Shown: piece after piece, positions 38,591-53,480 of the stretch
How the letters are laid out: each line of letters opens with the position of its first letter
Numbering within the stretch: the stretch's first letter is position 1
Assembly: GCA_022836615.1 (NCBI GenBank)
Contig: MU405328.1
Span: 1-64,000 of the forward strand
Source: Annulohypoxylon bovei var. microspora
Lineage: Eukaryota > Ascomycota > Sordariomycetes > Xylariales > Hypoxylaceae
Direction of reading: 5' to 3'
Length of the DNA: 64,000 nt
Notes under the pieces: generated by a model
What the model was told of the DNA's origin: nothing
The model's database searches: none
What the model saw: only the letters and a program-made list of their open reading frames with translations
Program-made: the position numbers and the translations under genes

Positions 38591-41500
38591 ATATTAAATA
38601 TATATTTAATGCTTTATAATCCTTTTAATTTTAATTATTTAATATTTAATAATTTTTTACGAATTTTAATAATTTTAAAAATCGTTAATAATAAATATGT
38701 TAAATTCGATGCTTAAAAATAATTTAATTATGTTTTCGTCATTTATAATAAACGGTAAATTAAGTTTAAAATTAATAAATAATAAAGTTTTATTTTACAT
38801 TTCGGCGATTTATTACATTTAATATAATGACCTTATTTTCCATTTTTAATATTATTTTATAACGTTTTAAAATACGTTAACCTTTTTTTATAAAAAAGTA
38901 ATTTAAATATTATTAAAATACATTTCCGGCAATTTAAAATATTTTTTTTACGATCGAAAATTTTTCTTTTTAATTATAAAATAACATAATTATTTAATAT
39001 TATATGAAAAATATTTTATAATAAAATTGTTGGAAATTTACGATATGATTAATTTAAAGAAAATATCCATTATTATACCATTTCCATTAATAAGGTTAAA
39101 TTCTTAAAACAAGCCACATGTAATTATAAAAAAATTAAGCTTAATATTATTTAATAACCTTTTATATTTAAAAATTATTTAAAAGATTTCTTCGGGATTA
39201 CACGCTTTTAAGCTTTAATTTTTTCCTTTTTTAATTAATTAAAATCGCTTTATAATTATTTTTAAATTACATTTTATAACTTGTAAAGTTTATAAATTAT
39301 TATTAAAGTCCGTAAATTAAATATTAATATAAAAGTTTAAAACGCTTTTTATATAATCTCGCTTATTTTATTCGTTAAGAAATTCCATTTAATTAATAAT
39401 TATATTCATTATTTTAATGAAAGTTATTAAATATTCGTAAAAAATTTTTTCGTATTCTTCGTATTAGCTTTTTATTATTTTAACCACCCGATTTAAGAAA
39501 TTTAACGTTAATTTTTTTTCATTTATTATTAATTATTCCAAAGATATTAATTTTTTCTTACTTAATATTATTTTTTCTTAATTTATTATACATTACATTT
39601 TATTAATTTTCTTTTTTCGCCGGATTTTCATGTTAAATCTTATTAATATTTATAATAAAAAAATAAAATTAAAAAAATATTCGCATTTTAAATTCAAGAA
39701 TTTATAATTTAACATATAAGCGTTACGTTTTTTTATATAATTATTTTTAATTATAATACATTATATTTAAGTAACATATAATTTATTTATTATTAACATT
39801 AAATTATAACCTTTTATATAACATTTTATTTCTTTTTTATAATTAAAATATATAAAGCTTTTAAAATTATAATAAAATCTTTTTAAACGTATTAATAATT
39901 ATTTTATGTAATTAATGTTAATATTAATATATAAATCATTGTTTTTAAACCATTCGTTTTATTTTAATTTAATTAAATATATACTTAAAATATATATATA
40001 ATTATTATATTATTTATTTAATTAATTTTTTATGTTTTAAAATAAATTAATAATGATATTTACTTTTTCCTTTAATTTAAAGGTAAGCTTTATTAACATA
40101 AAACTATAATATTTATAAATAAACATACATATATATTAAATACTTAAAATAAGTAATATTTATGTTAATTAAATTTAAATAATAAAGGTTATTTTTTTTA
40201 ATATATGTGTTTTATTTAAGATTTATTTTACACATTTTAAACTTATTAATACATATATATATTATATTTAATTTTATAATGGTTGTTAATTATAAGTTAA
40301 AATAAATATAACCATCTTAAATAATATATTATTAATTTAATTAAATAAAGTATAATCCATTTATTATTAATTATATTAATGTGATTTTATTTTCTTATAA
40401 TTTAAATATTTAAATAAAAAATAAAAAGAATTTAAAATATTATTATTTAAGTATATGAAGTGTATTATCATTAACCTTAATATTTTATATATATTATAAT
40501 AATGTTCTTTTTAATTTTTTAAATTTAGGGGATTATAAGGCTTATAAATGTAATGGAATATAAAATAATAAAAAGAAATATTAAAAATTTACCTTTTAAT
40601 TAATTTAATTAAGGTTAAAGGTAAGTATTTAAGTATATATATATTTAAATAAAGCTCGAAATTAAAACGTTAAAAGGCATGGTATTTTTACTTTTTAATA
40701 TTTTATTTAAAATACCTTACCACTTAAACATATTTATAAACTTTTAATAAAATGTTTTTTAAAAAAATAATTAAAAAAATTTAATTATATTTAATAAATG
40801 TAATTATTATAATTAAATCCGTAACATATAAATGTAATGTTTAATTAAATATAAAGCTTTTATAATTTAATATAAACGTAATTATAACAAAGAATTTATT
40901 ATTATAAAGTAAACTTAAAAACTTAAGAAACAAATATATTATTACGTAATTAATTTTTATTAAGAAATATTATATATATATAAAACTTTTTTTTATTTTT
41001 TTTTAAAAGTTAAAAGTTATTTTTAAAATTTTTACGCGTTTAATCTTTATCTTTAACTTATCTTTAAAATACCAAGTTTATTTAAAAAAGTTTTTAATAT
41101 ATATAATATTAATATTATAATTAACTTATTAATTAAATGATTAATTAATTATATATATTTACATTTATTTATTATATATTTAATAAATATTTAATATACG
41201 GGTAACTTAATATTATTATATAATAAGCATTTAATTTATATAATATAATTAATGTTTAAAAGGTAAAGGTTATATAAAACAACGATAAACATTATTTACT
41301 TTTTTTTTAAATTAAGCTTTTTATAAGGTTTATAAATTAATATTTAAATATATTAAAAGCTGCGGTAATTTTTTTTTTCATCGGAAAAAAAAAAACCTTT
41401 TCTTTAAGTTAATTATAATTAATTCCTTGGTTATAATTGTCGTTTACCACTTTTTTTTTTTTTTTTTTAAAATGCCTTAAAAAAATATTATAACTTCGTA

Positions 41501-44084
41501 TATAAATTTCTTTTAAGAAATTAAAATTATCCATTACTTAATATTTAATTATAATAAATTATATTTTAACGTTAAACTTAATATATTATAATATTTTCGA
41601 TTAAAGTATTCGAGTATTTTAAAATAATATGGTGCCGTTAAAGTTTTCCAAAATGTTAAAAATAATTATTTATTTAAATAAGTTTTTTACTTTTAATAAC
41701 ACTTTTAAATTAATTAATAAAAATAAAATATAACCGATTTAAAAGTTTTAAAAGAAAATATTAACTTACATAAATTACGTAAACCGTTTAAATCGTTTAA
41801 ACCGTTTAAAAAATTACGTAGTAATTCCTTTTTTTCCATATTTAATTTTAAATTTATTAAGTAATTTAAAATTTAATTAATTAATAAAAAATAATTAATA
41901 ATTAAGATTAAGGGTATATACGTTAAGTTTATTATATTTAAATAAAAATATATCGAAATTAATAATATTTAATTAATATAAATGAATATATAATTAAATA
42001 ATAAGTAATAATAAACTTTTATAACATTATATTAAACATTATTTTATAAGTATTATGATTTTCTTATAACTTTTTAACACTTATTTTTAAACTTAACTTT
42101 TTAATAATTAACATTTAAATACGTTATATTTTTTAAAATATGGAAATATAATATCCATTTATTTTTTAAATTATTACGCCATTAATTATTATATTCTTTT
42201 AAATATATAATAACATTTATTTATTTTATTTACTTTATAATAAGTATTTTATATGAAATTATTTTAACTTTCGAAAATATATAAATTAAATATTTAAGAA
42301 ACTTAATAAAATATAAATAAATAAATTTATAATGTTATAAAATATTAAAGCTTATATTTAATATAAAATAGTTATTAAAAATTATAACATTTATAATAAA
42401 AAAGTTTAAATAATTATCTTTTAACATTAATATTTTAAGCTATTTAATAAAACATTAATTATGAAAAAGTTATATTATTATTTTATAATTCTTTTAAAAT
42501 TAAAACCTTTAAAATAATTTTATTATTATATTAAATTTCTTTATATTATTATTTCTTTTTCTTCCACTCGGGAATTAATTATAACTTTATTTAATTTAAA
42601 CTTTTAATATTATTAATTAAATTTTATTAATTAAGCTTTTATTAAAGCATATACATTATTATTTAATAAGCTTATTTAAGATTTTTTATTTATAATTAAT
42701 AAGTTTTATAATATATTAAATTATTATATTAAAAGTATTAATAAATTATAATTAAAATATAAATAAATATTACCTTTTATTATATTACTTAATTTTAACC
42801 ACATTAACGTTAAAGTAAATAATATATCGTTATTTTTAATTGTTATAACTTTTTATTTTACGGTAAAAAGTGTAATATTATATTTAAAATAATGCGCTTT
42901 TAATATTTAAAAGCGGTTAATCCATGTTTAAATTTTAATAAAATTATATTAAAAACCCTTTTAATTAACCTTTTTAAAAAGATTTACAAGGTAATATTAA
43001 GTAAATTTAATGATATTAATATAAGTTTTTTTTTTATAAAGTTTTATTAAATTAATTTAATATTATTTTAAATTTTTTCGTTTTTATATATAATATTAAT
43101 TTTTATATACCATTTTAATTACTTCCTTTTAATTATAAACTACGTTAAAACTAATTTCCCATGGACATTATTTTTTTATTAATTTAACTTTTTATTATTA
43201 TTTTATTAAAAATATAATCGCATTTACGATAAAAAATTTCTTAAGGAAAATAAAAATTTTACACTTTATTTATTATTAAATAATTTTAATATAAAAGGTT
43301 TAATTTAAATCGAAAATTATTATTTAAATAATTAATTTTTTACAAGGATAAATTATTAATTTTAACATATAAAAGTAATGTTCATAATGGATAAATATAA
43401 AGAAAAAATTTTATAAATTAAATATTAATTTAAAAAATTTAATAAATGGTTTATATATAATGAAACGTTATATTAATTTAATGTTATATTTAATTATAAA
43501 GAAAAAGGAAATAATAATAATTATAAAAAAGAAAAAAGTAATAATAATTTTAATATTATATTTAATTATAAAAAAAAAATTATAATAATTTAATTTCGTT
43601 TATATAACGGAATGGTATAATTATTTAAATATAAAATGGTTTTAATTTTAAAAAATAATGTTAAATATTATAAATTATATAAAGAAAACTTATTAATTAA
43701 TTATTTAATATAAAGGTTTATATGTAAATTTAAATAACTTTTTAACCATTTATTATATATATTTTATCGTAAATTTAACCGTTATTTATTAATAATTTTC
43801 ATTAATTTTATTATAAATTATTTAATTTTATAAATAATTATTAATTTTTAATTAAATAAAATAATATATAATTTAATTTATTAATTTATAAATTTAAATT
43901 ATATATAATTTTATTAATTATTAATTAATTTTATAATACACCGATACATTTATTATTTCCGTATAAATATTATTAATTTTATTTTAATAATTATTCCGGC
44001 AATTATTATAATTTAAATTTCTTTATTTAATTATAATTAAAAGTTAATTTTTCATTTATTAATATATTTTTATTAATAAAAATA

Positions 44085-44505
44085 TTAATATAATTTTTTT
44101 TATTAACGTTAATTCATTCGTATACGCCGTAATTAAAATCGTACGAATGGTTAATATAACGTATAAATATGTTTAATATATACACGTTTAATATCGAACC
44201 GTTAATTAAAATTATAATATAATATAAACCACGCGCATTTTTTAACCGGCACCGTTTACCTTTATATTCGATTATAAAATCTTTTTTCGTAAGGTTTTAT
44301 AAAATACGTAAACTTTAACTTTAATTATTAATCGTTTTAAATATTTAAAAGTTTCGTTTCGGCGGTTTAACGAAATGTCGGTTAACGTACCGGTTTAACG
44401 CGTCGTAATTTCCAAGCCCGTATTTAATTAATATACACCGGTTTAAGTATAAAAATGTACGACATAAATCCGTGCAAACACATTTATTAATCGCATTTTT
44501 TATTA
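44085..44505 (-). pseudogene. Degraded minus-strand coding sequence, unknown
   Basis: CpG is locally enriched, as in other RIP-mutated coding stretches here. The minus-strand frame reads through YGLGNYDALNRYVNRH, PPKRNF and, after a few stops, a run of about 68 open codons with DFIIEYKGKRCRLKNARGL and ILNVYILNIFI. Stops upstream are TAA only. No family can be assigned. Confidence 0.35.
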
Positions 44506-46596
44506 TTTTTAATAAGATTTTTTATAAAAGTTAATTAAACATAACTTTAAGTAACGAAGTTATTCGAAAGTTTTAAAATAATAATAATGCTTTTATTTTT
44601 TTAACACGTGGGGTTAATAAAATTAAATATAATGTTTATTCTTTTTTAATTTTTCGCGTAATTTAAGTAAATAATATTAATGTTTAAAATGAATTAAAAA
44701 ATATTAAATTTTATGTTTTCCGTTTAACGGAAATATTATATTTATGAAGCTTTAATTACATATATTAAAACTTACGTTTAAAATTATTATCGTTAATTAT
44801 ACTTTCCGATTTAAAAGCTTAATTAAAGTAATTTTAAAATAAAATAAAAAGTGTTATTACTTTTATAAAAATATTAATTTTAAAAATAATTAACGTAATA
44901 CATTTAAATTAAATTTTACTTCGTTTTAAAGCGGTTAATATATAATACATTAATTTCGTTAATAATGTTTTTAAAAACTTTAACTTTTAAATGCTATATT
45001 ATTTAATATTACGTTTAAAAATATTATTTAATTTATATTTAAATAAATAAAATTAATTAAATTTATATTTTATAATTATTTTAATTCCTTTTTTATATAT
45101 TAATATATTATATTTACTTAAAAAAAGTGTGTTTAAATACAATATAATTTATTTATTTAATAAAAGAAAAATCATTATAAAAATAATAAATTAAATAAAT
45201 AATTAATACAATTAAAATTTTATACGTTATAACCTTTTATTAACATAAATAAACAAATAAATAATAAAAACGTTATTTATAAATTATTTTTAAATAACAT
45301 TTAATAATTACCTTTATTATTAAAATAAATAATAAAGTAATTAATTTACATAAAAACTTAATGTATATAAATACTTAAAAATTAACTTGCTTTTTAATTA
45401 ATTAAAACATTTTAATAAATTAAATTCCATTATTATAATAACCAAAAAATGATAATTAATAATTATGCCATTATAATTCATTAAATTTAAATTTATAAAA
45501 TAAAGATTTCTTTTATTAAATACTTATATTATTATTATTATAAATTATTAATAATAATATATTATTTATAACTTTACTTTTTAAAATATTATTATACTTT
45601 TAAAATTATAAACATGTTAATTTTATAAACTTAATTAATTATTTAAAAATGATTTAAAAAATAATTTTAAAAAAAAAATTTATATTTATATTTATTAATA
45701 AATATGTAATTTATTTTCATGATTTAAATAAATACTTTTAAATATATATTCTTTAAAATAATTAATATTTTTAACTTATACGTAATTAACTTTTTAAATT
45801 ATTATTCATAATATTTTAAATTATAATACATTTTTATATTACATTATATTTTTTAAAAAATAACGTAATAAAGGTAAATTTTTTTTTTAAATCTTTTTAA
45901 TCTTTTTTATTCACTTAACTTTATAAGAATTTTAAATTATAAATTTATAATATTTTTAATAATATAATTTTTATTTTCATATCGTGTTTTTTATTTAATT
46001 TAATATTTCTTAAAATAATTCATTATTAATTTTAATTTTTTAACCAAAATTTCTTTATAATAATCCATATTCTTAATAACACGTTACTTATTAATATTTT
46101 TATACGTTTCACTTAAAAATATTAAATTTTATTTATGCTTTAATAAAATAATTATTTAAGTTAAAAAAAAAAATAAAAAATAAAAATATAAGTTTAAAAA
46201 ATATAAAATAACTTCATTATTATGTAAAGAACTTTATTTATGCTACAAATTTTTATATATATATAATAAATTAAATACTTTTATATATTAATTTAATTTA
46301 ATTATTAATAAATCTTTAAACCGATATTTTAATTCGAATTTTTTAAGGATATATAAATACGGATTAACTTAAAAATATAAAGGTTTAAATTAAATTTAAC
46401 GTAATTTTTTTTTTAATAATTTTTAAAACGTATAAATTAATTCTTAAAAAAGGTTATAAAACTTAAACTTATTATAAATCCAAGTTAAAGAATAAATAAA
46501 ACAAATAATTATAACTTAAAAATAAAAGTAACGTGGTTAATAAAAATGTAAATAATAAAGTTAAAAAATAAATAATTTTAATAATAAAAAACGTCG

Positions 46597-46690
46597 AATT
46601 ATTATAATAAAAAATATTATATTAAATTATTATAATAAAAAACATTATATTAAATTATTATAATAAAAAACATTATATTAAATCATTATA
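46597..46690. repeat. 28-bp tandem repeat, 3.3 copies
   Basis: The unit AATTATTATAATAAAAAACA plus TTATATTA begins at 46,597, 46,625 and 46,653 and breaks off after 46,681. Copies 2 and 3 are identical and copy 1 differs by one C/T change. Confidence 0.9.
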
Positions 46691-49600
46691 CATATTATAT
46701 TTATTTCATATTTTAACCAATTAATTTTAAATAACAAAAAATACTTTTTAATAAAAAGTAAATAATTTTAAAAATAAAACATTTTTAAAGTTATAAAAGA
46801 AACGTAAATATAAATTCCTTTTAAAATACACCTTACATTTTTCGCCACATTTATTCCATCTTATTTATAATAATTTGCAAGATATTTAAATAAACGGTTA
46901 ATTTAAATAACCTTTTTTTTTATTACACGAAATTCTTTTAAAATATTTTATATATAATATTAAATAATATAATAAATATTAACGTCATTATTACCATTAT
47001 AAACGGATAATTAAATTCCATTAAAATAAACTTTATTATGTTAATTAAGCTTCTTTATTATTAATATTATTACGTTAAATTATATTATTTTAAATTTTTA
47101 ATTACTATTATTAATAAATAACTTTCGTTCATGCATTAATTTATAATAAAATACTTATAATTAATAACTTTAAATACAAATAATCCGTTATTTCGGGTAA
47201 AAATAAAAATGGCATTTTAATTAAAATAAATATTTCCTACTTTATTATTTCTTTTATTTTAAAAATATTAAAACGCCATTATAAAGTTATATATTATTTA
47301 AATTTATATCCTTTAAAAATACATTTTAAAAATAATATTACATCCGCTTTTAACTTGTTTTATACACATTCACTTATATTTTTCTTTTTATAATATTATT
47401 ATAAATTAATATATTTTTATTTAATATTTTAATAAATTGTTTTTTTAAATATAATTTAAAAACGGTTAAGCGTAAAATATCTTTTAAGTAATTTTAATCG
47501 CTTAAAAAGGTAATATATAATAAATATTGTTTTTTTAAAATTAAAGGCATTTTTTTCTTTTTATAACTTTTAACCAGCTTCCTTAACACCTATTTTAAAA
47601 CGTAAATTATAATATACTTTAATTTTTACGTTTTTTTATTTAACCATTAAGCTTATTATAATTTAATATTAAAAAGTAATACACGCCTTTTAATTATAAC
47701 CATGTTTTTACGTAATTTAAAATATCGTTATATATTAATTTAAAATTAAAAATTAATAAAATAAATTAATTTATTTAATTATTTCGTTATTAAAGTAAAA
47801 GAAATACGTAAAAAAAAAACATTTAATAATGTTAGGTTTTTTATTACCTTTTAAATAAAACCTGCACTTTTATTAAAAGTTTTAAATATATATATATATA
47901 CATTTTAAAAGTAATCGAAGGTTATTTTTTTTAACGTTATTAATAAATAAATAACCCGTTAATTTTTATATTATAATTGGTTAAAATAAATTTTAATATT
48001 CCTTAGCTTTAGTTTTAAAATTTTTTGTAATAAAAGTGCTTTATATAATTTATAAAAAATTAATATTATAATAAATTAAAAAAAAAACATTTTTTTATAT
48101 TCATTTAATTATATTTTTCCTTTAACTTTTTTATATAATAATATACCGTTTACCTTTAATAATAACGAAAAAATAACCCCATTAAAAAAAATATTTAAAA
48201 ACATTTATAAAATTTATTTAAAGTTCATGGAAATAACATTTTTAAAGCATATATATTAATTTAAAAATATATTTAAACGTTAATTTTATATGATTTTAAC
48301 CGTATTAATTTACATTTTTAAAAAACATAATATAACTTTATAATAATTAAGATTTATTTAAATAAATTTATTTAATAATTTAACTTTTTTTATTATTATT
48401 AATTTAAATTTAAAGTAATTATATTTTATTTCACTTACTTAAATTACATTTTAACCATATCCGCCAAGGTAAAATATTTACTTAGGTAAATGTAATGGGA
48501 AATGGCACGTTTTTATATGTTTTATAATTAAATTAAAACTTTTTAACACGATAATGGAATTATTTATTAAATTTTTTTTATTAAAAATAAAGTTTATAAA
48601 ATTTATAATTATTTAAACTTAATTTCATTTGAATTTATAAATTTGTATTTAATAATTTTAATAACCTTATAAAGTAATAATATTAATAATAATTAATCAC
48701 GTTTTTTAAATAAAAGTAATTACGAAACCATTTTTTTATTTAAATATTTTTTTTTTTTTCACGCCTTTTAAAATATATAAAAGTTATTAACCTTTTTCCT
48801 TTTTTTTTAATATATTTAAACTAAGTTATAAACGTTTTTATATTATAATTTTTTTTTCTTTAAATTTTAATTTAACAACTTTTTTATTTAAGATTATTTT
48901 ATTATATTATTAATTTTTATTATTTTTAATAAACATTTTTCAAAGGTTTAAACATATAAATTAAATAATGGAAATATGGAAGTAAAATATATTAAAACAA
49001 TTAAAATTATAATTAATATATCCGGTAAAAAAATTAAAACCGTCATTATTATAATAATTAACGAGTTCGGTAATAAATATTAAACTTTTAACTTAACTTT
49101 ACCTTTACCGTTATTTTTACCACCATTTAAAAATCAATTTAATTTCGTCGTTTATTACGTAAAAAAATAAGCTTTATATAAATTTAATATGTTTTTAAAA
49201 AAAGAAGTAATGTATTTTTAAATTATTATATTAATATTTTTTTAAAAAAAAATAAAAAAAGGGGGGAAAAAGGTAAAAAGTTGGTTAGTTTTTATTTTTT
49301 TTATTATATGAAATGGTTTTTAAAAAAACCTTATTAATTTATAATATATAATATTAAAATATATAATATATTATTTATTTTCTTATTTAATTTAAAAAGT
49401 TTAAACGATTTTTTCGTTTTAATTTACACTTTTTATATTAATTACATATGTATATAAATTACTTATTACGTTAATTATATAAATTTAATATTAACGGTTA
49501 ATAATTTAATTAATGTTTTTCATTACATTAAAATTTATTATACCATTTATTTTAATGGTTACATATATATTTTTAATTTACGTTAACTTTTAAGTTAAAG

Positions 49601-51518
49601 GAAATTATAACGTTTATTAATAACTTTATAAAAAAAGGATTTACTTATAATAAATAAAATGGTGGTAAGTTATATAATTATTATTTTTTATATATTAACA
49701 TTTTAACCATAATTAATAAAATTATATCTTAATTATTACGCATGTTTTTATTTTTAAATAACTTTTTATTTTAATTATCGATTAAAAGTTAAGTTATAAA
49801 ACACCTTTAATAATATAAAAGATATATATTATAAAATTAAATATAAATTTAAAGCTTATAAAACCTTTAATTAATTTTTAATATATGTTAAAAAATAATG
49901 GTAAAAAGCTTAATAAAGCCCTTATAAAACCTTTGCGATGAAAATTATTAAATATTATATTATTTTTACGTGTTACGTACCATTTATAAGTTATTTTTTA
50001 ATTATTTATTTTATATAAGATAACCATTATAAGCATTTTTTAATAATGAAAATAATTTTATTTTTAATTTTATATCTTTTTCCATTAATACATATAATAA
50101 AATTAAATTCATTTAATAATTAATTAAATAAGTTAATTTATTAAATAATTTATTTTTTTAAATAAGTTTTTAATTAAAGCCTTATATTAAAAATTAATAT
50201 AATTATCGTCGATAAAAATAAAATTAATAAAATTTTTAAACCTTTCGATTTTTTATATAATAAATACATTAAAAGAAATGTTAAAAAAGAAAATTAAATT
50301 GTATATATTAATAAAATATATTAATTAATTAAAGAAAAAAATAAAAAATTTAAATAAGTCGTAATTAAAAAGTTACGGAAGAAATATAACAAATTAAAAC
50401 ATGTTATAAAGCGTGTTATAAAACATGTTATATTATTAAAAAAACGTGCCACGTTAATGGTAAAAATTAACAAATTATTAATTTAAAAAAACAATTAAAT
50501 TTCATTATATTACTCATTTTTAAGAAATATTTTATCGTATGAATTTTAACTTTTATTATAATTTATTATGTATTAATAAAATATAAATGGTTTAATTAAA
50601 CCGAATTAATTTAATTTAATAACTTTTAAAAGAAATTATTTAAAAATTATAAAGTAATAAAGAATTTTTATTTTATTAAAATAATATAATGGTTTTTAAT
50701 AAAATTCACTTTTTAAAGGAATTAATTCTTATTTTTATAATTTGTTATTAAGTTATTAAACGAATTATCGTTTTAAATTTTAAAAATTTTACCCGATTTT
50801 ATTTATAATTATATAATATATTATTTACGTTTATTTAATATTATAATAATATTAAAAACATTAAACTTATAATTAAAAACATTTAAATAAAATTTAATAT
50901 ATTAATTATTAAATCACTTTAAATTTATAATAAAGGATAATATATTTTCATTTTTATTAATAAAATTTAATATTTCTTTATTATATAAATTTTTAATTTA
51001 ATTAAATTATAAACCTTGGTTATATATAACCCCCACTTTAAATGTAATATACATTAATTATATTTCATTTATTAAAACAATTAAAGTTAAAAAAGTAATA
51101 AATTTTAAATTAATTAACCTTAAAACTTATATATTTTTAAAAACACGTTTATTATAATTAAAAATCATAAAATTAATTATTATAATATAACACATTATGT
51201 ATACCACCTTAAATAACTTTATTTCCATTTAATTAATACTTTATTAAATAAATGAATCTTTTAATACCACTTTATGTAATTAATTATTTTAATTAAATGA
51301 TTTAAAAAACAACTTTAATTTTTAAATTATATTACATTAAATTAATACAATGTTTTATTATAATAATAAGTTAAATACTTTTAATTTTATTAAATATTTT
51401 TATAAACTTAAATTTTATTATAAACCTTTGTAATTACTAAGATATTAAAATTAATATATTATATGTATTATATATAATAAATAATTAAAAATCATTTATA
51501 AAATATAATGAAAAATTA

Positions 51519-51880
51519 ATTAATTAAGGGTAAAAATTATAAGGTAACTTTAAATTCGATTAAAAATAAAAGTTTTTTTACCCGAAGTCCATTAAAAACT
51601 TATATTCACCCGCGGTTTAACCGCGGTTCATTAATATAAATATTTATAAAATAATAACTTTACGAAATATTAATATTTTATAATTTTAAAAATATTATTT
51701 AATAACTTTTAATTTAATAAAATAAATAGAAATAAATGCATTATAATAATTTAATTTTTCGTTACATAATATTAATTTAACATGGCCCCAGGTTTAATTA
51801 AAATTTAACCAAAGCTTAATTAAAGTTTAATTAAAAATTAATAACGGTTTAATAATGGTTTAACCTTAATTTATTAATAA
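51519..51880 (+). repeat. Left terminal inverted repeat
   Basis: From TAATTAATTAAGGGTAAAAA inward it matches the reverse complement of about 61,650-62,060. Shared landmarks are AAAAGTTTTTTTACCCG, GTCCATTAAAAACTTAT and ATTAATATAAATATTTATAA. It includes the palindrome CCGCGGTTTAACCGCGG at about 51,611 and ends in degenerate GGTTTAATTAAAATTTAACC subrepeats. Confidence 0.75.
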
Positions 51881-52326
51881 GTATTTTTTACCATTAAAAA
51901 GGTTTATAAAAATATAATTAAATTCATTTAATTTATTTAATTTAAATAAACATTTAAATAAAAATCATTAATTTTAAAAAATAATATTTATAAAATTATT
52001 TAAATATAAAAATTATATATATAATTTATGTAATTAATATAATTACTTAATGGTAAAATAAGCTTAAACCTTAATTAATTTAATTTACTTAATTAATTTA
52101 ATTTATTTAATAACGAGGTAAACTTAAAATTAATTTAATTTATTTATTTATTTATATAATAAACATTAAAAAGCATCGTTTTAATATTATAATAACTTAA
52201 GTTTTAAAAACTTTTTAATGTTTAACCATTTATTTTTTAAGGTTTAATTTTTTAAATATATTGTTTTTTTTTTTTTTTTAATCGTTTTATATTTAATATA
52301 TATAACTTATAACCGGCTCCGTAATT

Positions 52327-52369
52327 AAAAGTGGCGGGAAGCGTTACGCGCCTTCCACCGCTTTTAACC
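52327..52369. repeat. GC-rich stem-loop inside the TIR element
   Basis: AAAAGTGGCGGGAAGCG and GCGCCTTCCACCGCTTTT are complementary apart from a few G-T or C-A positions of the kind RIP creates, with a loop of about four bases (TTAC). It is the only GC-rich spot for several kilobases, flanked by CGGCTCCG and CGCTCCG. Confidence 0.7.
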
Positions 52370-52585
52370 GCTCCGTTTAACCGTTTATACTTTAATTTAA
52401 ACCTTTAATTTTTTACTTTTTTAATATTATTATATATTATTCATTTATTATTAATTAATTAAATTAATTTAATTTTTAATAAACATTTAAATTTAATTAA
52501 ACTTTTTTTTAATATATTAACCACTTTTTTATAAATTAATTACTTAAATTAAAGGTATTTTATTCCTTATAAAAAACCATTTCTT

Positions 52586-52781
52586 TTTAAGTTAAATCTT
52601 TAATTTAATTTATTAAAGATTAAATTTTTAATTTAATTTATTAAAAATTAAGTCTTTAATTTAATTTATTAAAAATTAAGTTTTTAATTTAATTTATTAA
52701 AAATTAAGTTTTTAATTTAACTTATTAAAAATTAAGTCCTTGATTTAATTTATTAAAAATTAAGTTTTTAACTTAATTTAT
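52586..52781. repeat. 28-bp tandem array interrupted by an LTR insertion (left part)
   Basis: About seven units of AAAAATTAAGTCTTTAATTT plus AATTTATT with a 28-bp period. The array stops at the left LTR boundary (52,782) and resumes at 61,227 directly behind the right LTR, which proves insertion into the array. Confidence 0.9.
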
Positions 52782-52997
52782 TATTATAAATTAAAGTTTT
52801 TATTAAAATATTTAAAAAAACATAACTTTAACGGTTATAAAATAATCACTTATATTAATTTAATAATAATTAAATTAAATAATAAGGTTATTTATTTAAA
52901 AAGAATCGTGGTTAACCCACGATTTATAAAATCAATTATAAGTTATTAAAGGTTAACGTTAAAAGCGTTAACCTTAAATAAATTAAAAACCTTAATA
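52782..52997 (-). repeat. LTR (3' by coding direction) of the 5.0-kb element
   Basis: 216 bp from TATTATAAATTAAAG to CCTTAATA. It contains two perfect or near-perfect dyads, ATCGTGGTTAACCCACGAT at 52,905-52,923 and GGTTAACG...CGTTAACC at 52,951-52,973. Confidence 0.92.
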
Positions 52998-53089
52998 TTT
53001 CCTTTTTTTTCGACGAAAATAAACGAATAAAAACGTATTCCACACGATATTTTAAACGAAAAACTCATGGAAATACATATATACATTAT

Positions 53090-53480
53090 AACACCCGTAA
53101 AACTTGTAAAACCTATTAAACTTATCGCGATAACGGTTAAGCCCGTTATAATAATTATTAAATTAATTGTGGCGCTTAATTATTGCCCGTTTAAAGGTTA
53201 ACACGGCGGCGTTTAATAATAAAAATAATTATTAAAACTTGCGATACTTCGGGGCTACGTGGTAACTTAAGTTATTTAACGTAATTTTCGAAGCCTTTTT
53301 TAACTTTAATAACGTTTTTATAAACCATATTAATAATAATAATATTATTAATTTATATAATAATAATTAAATTCGCTTTAATAATAAAATTAATGTTAAT
53401 TTTATATTAAAGTTTATTAATAATAATTTATAAGTTTATAATAACGTTAAAAAAAATATTATTATTAAATTAAACGTTAA
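53090..53480 (-). pseudogene. C-terminal coding relic of the 5.0-kb element
   Basis: A minus-strand frame next to the 3' LTR reads through KINFIIKANLI-like text, then MVYKNVIKVKKGFENYVK near 53,320 and LKLPRSPEVSQVL near 53,250, followed by KRRRVNL and a stop-rich end. It looks like a former protein C-terminus. I do not recognise it, and it does not resemble RNase H or a chromodomain. Confidence 0.35.

Larger units (their letters stand above)
36561..51518. other. RIP-mutated AT-rich stretch with degraded coding relics
   Basis: About 15 kb of AT-rich sequence. Two minus-strand coding-like stretches and one 28-bp tandem repeat are annotated separately. A polypurine run (AAAAAAAGGGGGGAAAAAGG) lies near 49,255. 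No LTR pair or named protein family could be recognised in the rest. Confidence 0.6.
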
